Positions 44,492 to 51,859 of a stretch of 64,000 nucleotides of DNA are shown in pieces. The stretch is from CAZQFV01 sp964613665 (GTDB lineage: Bacteria > Chloroflexota > Chloroflexia > DTKN01), in NCBI GenBank assembly GCA_964613665.1, contig CAZTIG010000007.1, positions 34,332 through 98,331 on the forward strand, in the 5' to 3' direction. Below the pieces are notes generated by a model. That model was not told the origin of the DNA and searched no databases. It worked only from the letters and a program-made list of their open reading frames with translations. How positions within the stretch are numbered: the first letter of the stretch is position 1; each line of letters begins with the position of its first letter. The position numbers and the translations under genes are program-made.

Positions 44492-45193
44492 TCACGAGAG
44501 GAAGAGAATGCGCCCGCACGACTCGCAGCGCACCAGGGCCGCACCGGCCGCCGCCTTGCGCGTGAGCAGAGCCACCTCCAGCCGGCAGCCCTCGCAGGCG
44601 TTGTCCACCACCCGCACCACGGCCCGGCCGCCCCGCGTCCGGCGCACCTGCTCGTAGAGAGCCAGAGCGGCCGGGGAGGTCTCGGCCGCCAGCCGGGCGC
44701 GGCTGGCCTGCAGCGGCTCGACCTGCTGGCGCAGGAGCGCCTCCTGCCGGGCGATCTCCTGGACAAGGGCCTCGTGGTCGCCGACCGTGCGGGACTCGGC
44801 GGCGGCTTGCTCCGCCAGGCGCGCGCGCCGCTCGTCCAGATCCAGCATGAGCTGCAGCGCCTCGCTCTCCATGCGGTCCTTCTGCGCGCGGAGCTGCTCG
44901 ATCTCCGCCTGCAGGGCCTGGGCTTCCTTCTGTGAGCGGATGGCGTCGCTGTAGAGGCGCTTTTCCAGCTCCTTCAGCCGCCCCTCCTGCTCCCAGAGAG
45001 CTCCCTCGGCCTGGCGCAGGCGCTGCTCCTGCTGGTGGAGGGTCTGTTCGCCCTCATGGCGGGACCGGCGCAGCTCGGCCAGGGCGCGTTCCAGCTCCTG
45101 GAGCCGGCCGGCCCACTCCTGGAGCCGGCGCTCGCAGAGGGCGATGCCATCGTCGAGTTCCTGCAGGCGGTAGAGGCGTTCGACCTCGCGCAT
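44492..45193 (-). CDS. Coiled-coil protein with C4-type zinc ribbon
   Basis: 233 aa. Residues about 1-175 form a long Glu/Arg/Gln-rich coiled coil (LQELDDGIALCERRLQEW onward). The C-terminal zinc ribbon is NACEGCRLEVA ... VRCESCGRILF (CxxC...CxxC), as in the PF02591 family, whose members bind nucleic acids or act in ribosome-associated processes. ATG at 45193 is chosen because the coiled coil begins there; the ribosome-binding site is weak. A promoter lies at 45306-45334. Confidence 0.85.
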   Translation of the reverse strand: MREVERLYRLQELDDGIALCERRLQEWAGRLQELERALAELRRSRHEGEQTLHQQEQRLRQAEGALWEQEGRLKELEKRLYSDAIRSQKEAQALQAEIEQLRAQKDRMESEALQLMLDLDERRARLAEQAAAESRTVGDHEALVQEIARQEALLRQQVEPLQASRARLAAETSPAALALYEQVRRTRGGRAVVRVVDNACEGCRLEVALLTRKAAAGAALVRCESCGRILFLS

Positions 45194-45305
45194 GGGGTAT
45201 CCCGGGACAGGTGACCAGGCAACGAGTAGCAAGGGGCAAGTTGCAGGTTCCAGGGGCCGGCGGTCCGCCGGCAGCCCTCTGCCGGGTGCCCCCGCAAGCG
45301 AGGTC

Positions 45306-45334
45306 AGTATAGCATAGAAGACAAGGGTGTGCAA
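45306..45334 (-). promoter_or_regulatory. Promoter of the zinc-ribbon gene
   Basis: Minus-strand TTGCAC (45329-45334), 17 bp, TATACT (45306-45311). The leader is about 105 nt. Confidence 0.65.
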
Positions 45335-45400
45335 ACGCGGTCGATTCCTCCCTGTCTCCCCCTTCCTTTTCATCCTGCATCTTGCGTCTTGCCTCCTGCC

Positions 45401-45565
45401 CACGGCGATGTCAAGGTCGCGCCGATGCACAGCGGATGGCAAGTGCCCGGCCGGCGTACAGCGCGGCATGGCCGTACCATTGCCGTGTCCCTGGATGTGC
45501 GGCGTCGGGCCGTTGCCGGAGCCGGGCACTTGCCGGTCAAGGCCGGCGACTTTGGTACGACCGTG
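45401..45565 (+). repeat. 165-bp palindromic promoter-associated element, copy 6
   Basis: Subfamily A (GATGTCAAGG at the left, GGTACGACCGTG at the right), bounded on both sides by heptameric repeats. It ends 18 bp before the nadA -35 box. Confidence 0.9.
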
Positions 45566-45583
45566 CCTCCTGCCTCCTGCATC

Positions 45584-45612
45584 TTGACGCTTCCCCCGGT
45601 CCGTGGTACGAT
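45584..45612 (+). promoter_or_regulatory. Promoter of nadA-nadB
   Basis: TTGACG (45584-45589), 17 bp, TACGAT (45607-45612). Same TCCGTGGTACGATAG block as the promoter at 37484-37512. Confidence 0.7.
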
Positions 45613-45660
45613 AGCGGGCAGCGCAGCAGGCCGGCCCGATCGCAACCAGCGGAGGAGCAA

Positions 45661-46566
45661 ATGACCGAGGGAATTGTCGCCCGCATCCTGGAGCTGAAGG
45701 AGCAGAGGAACGCCGTCATCCTGGCCCACAACTACCAGATCGCCCCGATCCAGGACCTGGCCGACTTTACCGGCGACTCGCTCGAACTGGCCCGTCGCGT
45801 GACCCAGGTGGACCGCCCGGTCATCGTCTTTTGCGGGGTCGACTTCATGGCCGAGAGCGCGGCCATCCTCAACCCGGGCAAGAAGGTGCTGATCCCCTCC
45901 CTGAAGGCCTGCTGCCCCATGGCCGCCATGGCCGATGCCGAGGCCGTGCAGGCGATGCGGGCCCGGTACCCGGACGCGGCCGTCTGCTCCTACGTCAACA
46001 CCTCGGCCGAGACCAAGGCCGTGAGCGACATCTGCTGCACCTCGGCCAACGCCGTGCGCGTCGTGGAGTCGCTGTCCCAGCGCCAGGTCATCTTTGTGCC
46101 CGACAAGAACCTGGGCCACTATGTCTCCACGCAGACCCGCAAGGAGATCGTCCTCTGGCCGGGCTACTGCATCGTCCACGAGCGGCTAACGCTGGAGGAC
46201 GTCCAGGCGGCTCGCCGGGAGCATCCCCAGGCCGAGGTCCTGGTCCACCCGGAGTGCCGACCGGAAGTCGTCGCCGCGGCCGACCGCGCCCTGAGCACCT
46301 CCGGCATGCTGCGCTATGCCGGCGAGAGCGCCGCCAGCGAGTTCATCATCGGCACCGAGGTGGGCATGCTGCACCCCCTGCAGAAACGGAACCCCGGCAA
46401 GCGCTTCTACCCGGCCGCGGCGCACATGATCTGCCGCAGCATGAAGCAGGTCACCCTGGAGAACCTGCTGCAGGCGTTGGAGATGGAGCGCTACCTCGTC
46501 ACCGTCCCCGAGGACGTGCGCCTACGGGCCAAGGCGGCCCTGGACCGCATGCTGGCCATCGCCTGA
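45661..46566 (+). CDS. nadA: Quinolinate synthase
   Basis: 301 aa. Condenses iminoaspartate with dihydroxyacetone phosphate to quinolinate, the second step of NAD synthesis; a [4Fe-4S] enzyme. Cluster cysteines are seen in SLKACCPMA, WPGYCIVHERL and AHMICRSMK. Other hallmarks: ILAHNYQIAPIQDLADFTGDSL, SYVNTSAETKA, ICCTSANAV, PDKNLGHYV, HPECRPEV and GTEVGMLHPLQKRNP. GGAGGAG precedes the ATG. It forms an operon with nadB 47 nt downstream. Confidence 0.97.
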   Translation: MTEGIVARILELKEQRNAVILAHNYQIAPIQDLADFTGDSLELARRVTQVDRPVIVFCGVDFMAESAAILNPGKKVLIPSLKACCPMAAMADAEAVQAMRARYPDAAVCSYVNTSAETKAVSDICCTSANAVRVVESLSQRQVIFVPDKNLGHYVSTQTRKEIVLWPGYCIVHERLTLEDVQAARREHPQAEVLVHPECRPEVVAAADRALSTSGMLRYAGESAASEFIIGTEVGMLHPLQKRNPGKRFYPAAAHMICRSMKQVTLENLLQALEMERYLVTVPEDVRLRAKAALDRMLAIA

Positions 46567-46613
46567 CGGGTTCTTACGTCTTCGCGTCTTCACGTTTCAG
46601 AAGAGGGGGCACC

Positions 46614-48182
46614 ATGTCCGACCTGACCTACGATTTCATCGTCGTGGGCAGCGGGATCGCCGGCCTCTACACCGCGCTGCTGGCCCAGGAGCACGGCCGC
46701 GTGCTGGTGCTGACCAAGGCCGGCCTGGAGGACTGCAACACCCGCTACGCCCAGGGCGGCATCGCCGCGGCGGTGGACGCCGACGACTCGCCGGAGCAGC
46801 ACTTCCGCGACACCCTGGCTGCCGGCGCCGGCCTGTGCGACCCCCAGGCCGTGCGCGTGCTGACCACGGAGGGTCCGGCGCGCATCGCCGACCTGATCGA
46901 GCGCGGCGTGGACTTTGACACCGTGCAGGGGCAGGTAGCCCTGACGCGCGAGGCGGCCCACTCCACGCCGCGGGTGCTGCACGCCCGCGGCGACGCCACC
47001 GGGATGGAGATCGAGCTGACGCTGGCCCGGCTGGCCCGTTTCTCCCGCGTGGACATCCTGCAGCACCACCTGGCCACGCGCATCCTCCTGCAGGACGGCC
47101 AGGCCGTCGGCCTGACCCTGGCCGACTTGCGCCAGCAGCGCACCCGCGAGGTACGGGGGCGGCACGTCGTCCTGGCCACGGGGGGCGCCGGCCGGCTCTT
47201 CCAGTACACCACCAACCCGGAGGTGGCCACCGGCGACGGCGTGGCCCTGGCCTACCGCGCCGGGGCCGAGGTGGAGAGCCTGGAGTTCTACCAGTTCCAC
47301 CCCACGGCCCTCTACCATCCCGGCGCGCCGCCGTTCCTCATCACCGAGGCGGCGCGCGGGGAGGGCGCCTTCCTGCGCAACGCGGAGGGAGAGCGTTTCA
47401 TGGTAGGACAGCACCCGGCGGCCGAGCTCGCGCCGCGCGACGTCGTCGCCCGAGCCATCACCCGGGAGATGCGCCGCACGGGTCGGCCCAACGTCTGGCT
47501 CGACCTGACCCACCTGCCGGCCGAGAAGGTGCTCCTGCGCTTCCCGACCATCTACCGCACCTGCCGCGAGCTGGGGGTCGACATCACCAGGGCGCCGATC
47601 CCGGTGGCCCCGGCGGCCCACTACATGATCGGCGGGGTGCGTGTGGACCTGTGGGGCCGCACCAACGTGCCCGGCCTCTACGCCTGCGGGGAGGTCGCCT
47701 GCACCGGCGCCCACGGGGCCAACCGCCTGGCCAGCAACTCCCTGTTGGAGGTGCTGGTATTTGCCCGCCGCCTGGTGCAGGCGGCGACGGGAGAAGCGGT
47801 GGAGCAGGGGCCGGCCGGGGAGGAGACGATCCCGGCCTGGTTCGCGTCGGGCCCGCCGGCCGATGTGGCAGAAGACTCGGCGGCGCAGGCCGGTGTCACC
47901 GCGGCCGGCCTGCAGCAGCTCATGTGGGAGGCTGTCGGCATCGAGCGCGACGGGGCCGGCCTGGAGCAGGCTGTCGGCCGGCTGGCGGCCTGGCGGCGCG
48001 CCGTCCCGCAGGGCGGCAGCGAGCGGGAGCGGCTGGAGCTCCAGGCCATGCTCCTGACTGCCCAGCTCATCGCCCAGGCGGCCCTGCTGCGCCAGGAGAG
48101 CCGCGGCGCCCACTACCGCACCGATTTCCCGGAAGCCGACCCCACGTGGCGCCGGGTCATCGTGCTGCGGGCGGCGGATTAG
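46614..48182 (+). CDS. nadB: L-aspartate oxidase
   Basis: 522 aa. An FAD enzyme oxidising L-aspartate to iminoaspartate for NadA. Visible: VVGSGIAGLYTALLA (dinucleotide fold), RYAQGGIAAAV, LTREAAHSTPRVLHARGDATG, LATGGAGRLFQYTTNPEVATGDG, EFYQFHPTALYHPG, LITEAARGEGAFL, and the C-terminal GLYACGEVACTGAHGANRLASNSLLE. AGAGGGGGC before ATG 46614. With NadA, and NadC at 62433, it completes the route from aspartate to nicotinate mononucleotide. Confidence 0.97.
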   Translation: MSDLTYDFIVVGSGIAGLYTALLAQEHGRVLVLTKAGLEDCNTRYAQGGIAAAVDADDSPEQHFRDTLAAGAGLCDPQAVRVLTTEGPARIADLIERGVDFDTVQGQVALTREAAHSTPRVLHARGDATGMEIELTLARLARFSRVDILQHHLATRILLQDGQAVGLTLADLRQQRTREVRGRHVVLATGGAGRLFQYTTNPEVATGDGVALAYRAGAEVESLEFYQFHPTALYHPGAPPFLITEAARGEGAFLRNAEGERFMVGQHPAAELAPRDVVARAITREMRRTGRPNVWLDLTHLPAEKVLLRFPTIYRTCRELGVDITRAPIPVAPAAHYMIGGVRVDLWGRTNVPGLYACGEVACTGAHGANRLASNSLLEVLVFARRLVQAATGEAVEQGPAGEETIPAWFASGPPADVAEDSAAQAGVTAAGLQQLMWEAVGIERDGAGLEQAVGRLAAWRRAVPQGGSERERLELQAMLLTAQLIAQAALLRQESRGAHYRTDFPEADPTWRRVIVLRAAD

Positions 48183-48309
48183 GATGGGTACATCCGCCAG
48201 ACCCACCCCACCCCTGTCCCCGCCCCTCCCGGGGCAGGCGGGGCGGGTGACGGCCGGCTCAGGCCGGTGTCAAGGCCGGGCGGGCCTCGCGGTGAGGCGG
48301 GCGGCGGGC

Positions 48310-48329
48310 ATGCCTGCACTCGCAGGCAT
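48310..48329. terminator. Hairpin between nadB and hicA
   Basis: ATGCCTG (48310-48316) and CAGGCAT (48323-48329) form a perfect 7-bp stem with a 6-nt loop between convergent genes. A G/C-rich inverted repeat lies at about 48217-48247. Confidence 0.45.
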
Positions 48330-48348
48330 TCTGCGAACCATTGACCGA

Positions 48349-48577
48349 TCAGGGCAGATGGGCCAGGAACTCCTCGACTGTTACCCTTGCCTGGCGCAGG
48401 ATGCCGCGCAAGGTGCCGATGGCCAGTTCGCGGTGCAATGGCACGGCGCAACCCACTTTCCCCTCGGGTGTCTGCCTATTGAGCACGACGTGGCTGCCGC
48501 GCTGGCGCACTTACGAAACCAAGGCCCTCCAGGGCGCGCACGGCCTCTGCTCCGGAAACCCGGCGCAGCTTAGGCAT
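48349..48577 (-). pseudogene. hicA: hicA toxin gene with a single-base frameshift
   Basis: ATG 48577 starts MPKLRRVSGAEAVRALEGLGFV, the classic HicA N-terminus, then the frame is lost near 48510-48513 (GTAAGTG). One base fewer restores RQRGSHVVLNRQTPEGKVG and RELAIGTLRGILRQARVTVEEFL, with the catalytic His in GSHVV, to a stop at 48349 (75 aa). HicA is an mRNA interferase with a double-stranded-RNA-binding fold. It overlaps the hicB stop by 8 nt. It is inactive as sequenced unless this is a base-calling error. Confidence 0.8.
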
Positions 48578-48779
48578 AGGTCGCCTCGAAAGTGGTCACC
48601 AAGGGCCGTGCTGTCTCTGGCGGGGGAAACTCTTCCAGGTACAGCTCGGTCGCTTCCCTCAAGTTGGCGATGGCCTCTTCGACCGTGTACCCCTGGCTGA
48701 CCGTGCCGACTTCGGGGCATTCGGCTACATAGATATCAGTCTCCTTGTGGAGAATCGCGGTAAAGGTTCGCGCTGTCAT
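48570..48779 (-). CDS. hicB: HicB-type antitoxin
   Basis: 69 aa. A short HicB (UPF0150) domain only: FTAILHKETDIYVAECPEVGTVSQGYTVEEAIANLREATELYLEE. No C-terminal DNA-binding domain is present, so autoregulation may need the complex. It normally neutralises HicA. The AGGAGCAGAGCG site and a strong promoter at 48907-48935 support expression. The upstream 125 bp may encode a short acidic peptide, but I see no start for it. Confidence 0.88.
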   Translation of the reverse strand: MTARTFTAILHKETDIYVAECPEVGTVSQGYTVEEAIANLREATELYLEEFPPPETARPLVTTFEATYA

Positions 48780-48906
48780 CGCTCTGCTCCTGCTCGCGCC
48801 GCTTCAGCCACAGCTTGCAGGCGCTCGCCCAGGCCGCCCAATCCTGCACCCACGGCTCGTCGGCCGGTCCCTCGCTACCCCGTCCCTTCTAGAACCTGCT
48901 GTATGC

Positions 48907-48935
48907 ATTATAGCCGACAGCGGTACGGAATTCAA
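48907..48935 (-). promoter_or_regulatory. Promoter of hicBA
   Basis: Minus-strand TTGAAT (48930-48935), 17 bp, TATAAT (48907-48912). It lies within the degenerate end of the RAYT frame. The leader is about 120 nt. Confidence 0.65.
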
Positions 48936-49190
48936 GTCGGATTGCCCCCCATGGGCGGGTCGGCCAAGGGGCGGCCGGCTCTGCTCGCCGGCCATCTTCA
49001 GGAAGAGCAGGTGGGTGAGCTGCATGGGCGCCCGCCGCAGGCGGGTCGGTATGGGTGCCCTGGCGGCACGGCGTCCACCGTGCCCCATCCGCCGGGTGGC
49101 GGCGGGCCCGGTGGCGGCACGGCGTCCGCTGCACCCCATCCGTGCGGCCGGGGCGGACCCCGTAGGCGCGGCATCGTCCTCGTTCCCCTT

Positions 49191-49217
49191 AGGGGCGGGT
49201 TTGAAACCCGCCCCTAC
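49191..49217. repeat. REP-like palindrome within the RAYT frame
   Basis: TAGGGGCGGGTTT, one centre base, then its perfect complement. This 27-nt palindrome type is scattered in many bacterial genomes and is the kind of site RAYTs act on. Confidence 0.8.
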
Positions 49218-49497
49218 GGAATCGGCGGGCACGTCGTCGTCCACCAACATGATGACCCCGTGCACGTGGTTGGGCATGACCACGAACGCGTCCAATTGGA
49301 CGTGCGGGTAATGGCGCGGCAGATCGTCCCAACAGGTCTGGACTATCTCCCCGAACCGGCTCATCCGCATGACCCCATCCACGACCTCGCCCAACAGGCT
49401 CTGCCCGTCGGCCACGCAGATGGTCACGAAATAGGCCCCGGCCTGGCTGTAGTCGTACCCCTTCAGGCGGATGGAGCGGCGGTGGTGGCGTCCGGGA

Positions 49498-50199
49498 TCA
49501 TAGTGCATCCTGATGAATCTCCATGCGCCAGGCTCGCAGGGCCTCCTGGACCAGCTTCTGGGCCCTCTGCATCGGCCCCTGGTACCGGGCCAGCCTGGCC
49601 TTCAGCGGCCACTGCTTGACGTGCACGATCGGAACGACCGGTACACCGCGATGGTGAAAGCTCTGCCCGCACGCGGCCAGGAAGGGAGCTCTGCCAACCG
49701 TCTCGTATAGACCCTCCCTGGCCTTGCTTTCCCGTGGATGGGCCGCGCACAGGAAGCGCGATACGAGTTCGGCCTGTCCTTCCACGAACCCCGTGCGGCA
49801 GAGGTGGTAGAAGGTCTGCACAGCCATGGGCAGAATGACCCTGAAGTGGCCGGCGGCGACGACCTGACGGATCTCCTCGACCCCGCGGTCGGCTAGAGGA
49901 TCGTCGATGAGCACGGTGCCTGCCCCCGGGATGTGCTCCAGGAACTGGTTGCAGAGGTTGGTGACGTACAGCTCAGGCAGGGCCACGGCGCGGCCGGCCA
50001 GGCACTCGACGTAGCTCCACACGGCGCGGGCCAGGCCGTACTTGCGAGCGGCCGGCCCGGGCGGAGGGGGAGGGTCCGCCAGGAACTCGAAGAAGAACGC
50101 TTGCTTGGCCCTGGCCCCGCTGCGCTGTAGCCGCGGATCGTGGCCAATCACCAGGATGGTGGCTGTGCAGAGATCGCCATACGGTTCAACTGCGTCCAT
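49498..50199 (-). CDS. Uracil-DNA-glycosylase-superfamily-like protein
   Basis: 233 aa. A conserved hypothetical type with ILVIGHDPRLQRS near the N-terminus (position and shape of UDG motif 1), AFFFEFL, LYVTNLCNQFLEH, VLIDDPLADRGVEEI, and a late VVPIVHVKQWPLKARL (comparable to the UDG His motif). These suggest the UDG fold but not a known family, and enzymatic activity is unproven. ATG at 50199 with GAGG. Last intact gene of the 52468-49498 operon, 48 nt after the small gene. Confidence 0.6.
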   Translation of the reverse strand: MDAVEPYGDLCTATILVIGHDPRLQRSGARAKQAFFFEFLADPPPPPGPAARKYGLARAVWSYVECLAGRAVALPELYVTNLCNQFLEHIPGAGTVLIDDPLADRGVEEIRQVVAAGHFRVILPMAVQTFYHLCRTGFVEGQAELVSRFLCAAHPRESKAREGLYETVGRAPFLAACGQSFHHRGVPVVPIVHVKQWPLKARLARYQGPMQRAQKLVQEALRAWRMEIHQDAL

Positions 50200-50247
50200 G
50201 GTTGCCTCGATATCTGATGTGCGGCGCAACGCACGGCGCCCGCGCAG

Positions 50248-50523
50248 CTACCACTGGCCCGCCGAGATCCTTCGATCATGGAGAACGGCCCAGACGTAGC
50301 TGGGCCCCCGGACACGCGCGCTGATCTCGCCGGGTCCCTCGAGTGGCACCAAGTCATAGGCCTTCTCGAAGTCGCCTCTCGAAATCCTGTACCTAGTCCT
50401 GCTTGGGAAGAAGCCCTCTCCGCTCACCCGATACGTGAACTGCAGTCCCCCCGTCGTATGGAAGGTTTCGCCCGCATGGGCCACGATCCTTCTCCACACC
50501 GCGTCGAATGACATCTTGGACAT
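50248..50523 (-). CDS. Small conserved protein, 91 aa
   Basis: I do not recognise a named family. The pattern GETFHTTGGLQFTYRVSGEGFFPSR, ISRGDFEKAYDLVPLEGPGEI and GPSYVWAVLHDRRI looks like a compact beta-barrel/winged fold, perhaps DNA-binding. GGAGG precedes the ATG by 9 nt. It lies between the HhH-GPD-like gene (17 nt) and the UDG-like gene (48 nt), so it is probably a component of the same system. Confidence 0.6.
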   Translation of the reverse strand: MSKMSFDAVWRRIVAHAGETFHTTGGLQFTYRVSGEGFFPSRTRYRISRGDFEKAYDLVPLEGPGEISARVRGPSYVWAVLHDRRISAGQW

Positions 50524-50540
50524 GGCTTGATACCTCCATC

Positions 50541-51425
50541 CTAGTGCGCCACCAACTGCACCGCAGTCGCGCCGCCGGCCGCTGCGGAGCCGGCCTTGAC
50601 CTCCGTGGCCGTGCAGAACGCGGCCACGGGACAACTCGCCTGGTGGACACAGGGAAAGGTGCGCGTGTCCCGGCACCCGCGCCGGCTCAGGTGCCACAGC
50701 GGCTCGTCGAACTGCAGCGGGTAAGAGCGCGTCCCGCGGCAGGCGTCGAACCACACCTGCACCACGGCTTCACGCAGCTCCTCGAACGCACCCGCGAATG
50801 GCCCGCGCACGCCACCGGTCATCACGGTGGCGGCGGCGATGTGGATATCTACCGGAATGGGCAGCTGCTCAAGACCGGTGAAGTGGTGTCCCTGCCAACT
50901 GTCCTCCAGCATGCGCACCCAGAGCGGGCCGATCTTGTCTCCCCTGAGATTGGGGAAGCGGTAGCGTTGGCCGCGGATCGTGGCCAGGAGAGTGGGAGCA
51001 CGGAAGCCGGCCTGCTGCAGCAGGTTGTGGACGTCGCCCTGGAAGTGTTGGACCAGGGTCTGGCAGATCGTCTGCCAAACGCCCAGGTCCTTCTGCGGCC
51101 GTAGGGCCAGCCTGTGCTGGTGCATGTCCGCCCTGAGCTTGGCCACGCCCGTCTGCACTACCTGGCGGGGGTTGAAGAGGTAGCGGGTTGCCGGGTCGGC
51201 CATCGTCTCGCGGGCGGCCGCCCAGAGCTTGTCGGCGTCGCGCATGTAGTCGATGGCCACCGTCAGCGTGATAAAGTGGATCTGCTCGCGGGAGCCGCGC
51301 TCGACGCCCGGCGGCAGGATGTGCTCGGGCATGGAGACCTGGCCCAGGATGCCGCCGCCGTGAAAGGCGCGGTGGAGCCGCTCGCCCACCTCGCGCGCTC
51401 GCGCCGGATCGATCGTCAGGGGCAT
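50541..51425 (-). CDS. HhH-GPD-like Fe-S protein (putative DNA glycosylase)
   Basis: 294 aa. The middle has an HhH-like segment (RFPNLRGDKIGPLWVRML) followed by LPIPVDIHIAAAT, comparable to the catalytic V-D-T-H-V region of endonuclease III-type glycosylases. Four C-terminal cysteines (CRDTRTFPC, then SC, then FC: spacing 7-5-5) could hold a [4Fe-4S] cluster as in EndoIII, though with different spacing. A base-excision activity is an inference. GGAGG before ATG 51425. The start overlaps the stop of the DUF6884-like gene by 10 nt. Confidence 0.55.
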   Translation of the reverse strand: MPLTIDPARAREVGERLHRAFHGGGILGQVSMPEHILPPGVERGSREQIHFITLTVAIDYMRDADKLWAAARETMADPATRYLFNPRQVVQTGVAKLRADMHQHRLALRPQKDLGVWQTICQTLVQHFQGDVHNLLQQAGFRAPTLLATIRGQRYRFPNLRGDKIGPLWVRMLEDSWQGHHFTGLEQLPIPVDIHIAAATVMTGGVRGPFAGAFEELREAVVQVWFDACRGTRSYPLQFDEPLWHLSRRGCRDTRTFPCVHQASCPVAAFCTATEVKAGSAAAGGATAVQLVAH

Positions 51426-51832
51426 ATCCAACCCTCCCTGGCAGCGCGCTCGTTGTACCAGCGCAGGCGATGGCCCAGGCTCAGGTCGTCGAGTACGTTG
51501 AACAGCTCGACCCCGACCAGATACTCGATATAGTCGCGGCCGGCGTGGGCGTAGAAGGTGTGGGTACCGAGCTGCTGAAGCTGCGCCGAGACACGCCGGC
51601 CCCAGGCCTGCCGCTCGGGGCGGGCCATGTTCTTCAGGGTGACGTCGTAGGGGGCGATGACCGTGTCCGGGTGGACCAGGCCGTACTTGGCGCTCAGGAT
51701 GTACCAGGCGTCGTAGTGGCGCTCGCAGTAGGCCCGGGCCTTGCGGAAGAGCGCCGAGGCCGTGTAGAGGTCGCGGGCGGGGCAGGCGTGGCTGAGCTTG
51801 CTCTTGGTGCAACTGACCAGGGCGATGCGCAT
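51416..51832 (-). CDS. DUF6884-like protein
   Basis: 138 aa. N-terminal RIALVSCTKSKLSHACPARDLYTASALFRKA, then WYILSAKYGLVHPDTVIAPYDVTL: the pattern of DUF6884, a fold distantly like YaaA proteins. Members occur in phage and DNA-metabolism neighbourhoods, and their function is not established. AAGGAGG precedes ATG 51832. It lies 27 nt after the HNH gene and overlaps the next gene. Confidence 0.7.
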   Translation of the reverse strand: MRIALVSCTKSKLSHACPARDLYTASALFRKARAYCERHYDAWYILSAKYGLVHPDTVIAPYDVTLKNMARPERQAWGRRVSAQLQQLGTHTFYAHAGRDYIEYLVGVELFNVLDDLSLGHRLRWYNERAAREGWICP

Positions 51833-51859
51833 CTTGGCCTCCTTGCTGGGCAATCAGCC

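Larger units (their letters stand above)
48804..49508 (-). pseudogene. REP-associated tyrosine transposase (RAYT), C-terminally degraded
   Basis: The N-terminal half is a clear Y1/HUH transposase of the RAYT type: RRSIRLKGYDYSQAGAYFVTICVADGQ, CWDDLPRHYPHVQLDAFVVMPNHVHGVIML (HxH nickase motif). After about residue 95 the sequence turns into Gly/Ala/Arg-rich filler beginning VGAGFKPAPKG, encoded by a REP-like palindrome. The catalytic Tyr helix (usually YYEHIIRN) is absent, so it is probably inactive. It overlaps the upstream gene by 11 nt. The 3' end merges with the hicBA promoter region. Confidence 0.7.

Noticed and set aside
48179..48451. 90-codon minus-strand frame over the nadB-hicA spacer
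   Set aside because: Pro/Gly/Arg-rich, no domain, and it overlaps the true hicA frame in another phase.
51416..51832. Part of a 7-deazapurine DNA-modification (dpd) cluster
   Set aside because: No TGT-like DpdA, DpdB or helicase genes are present, and I cannot confirm that this protein belongs to such a cluster.
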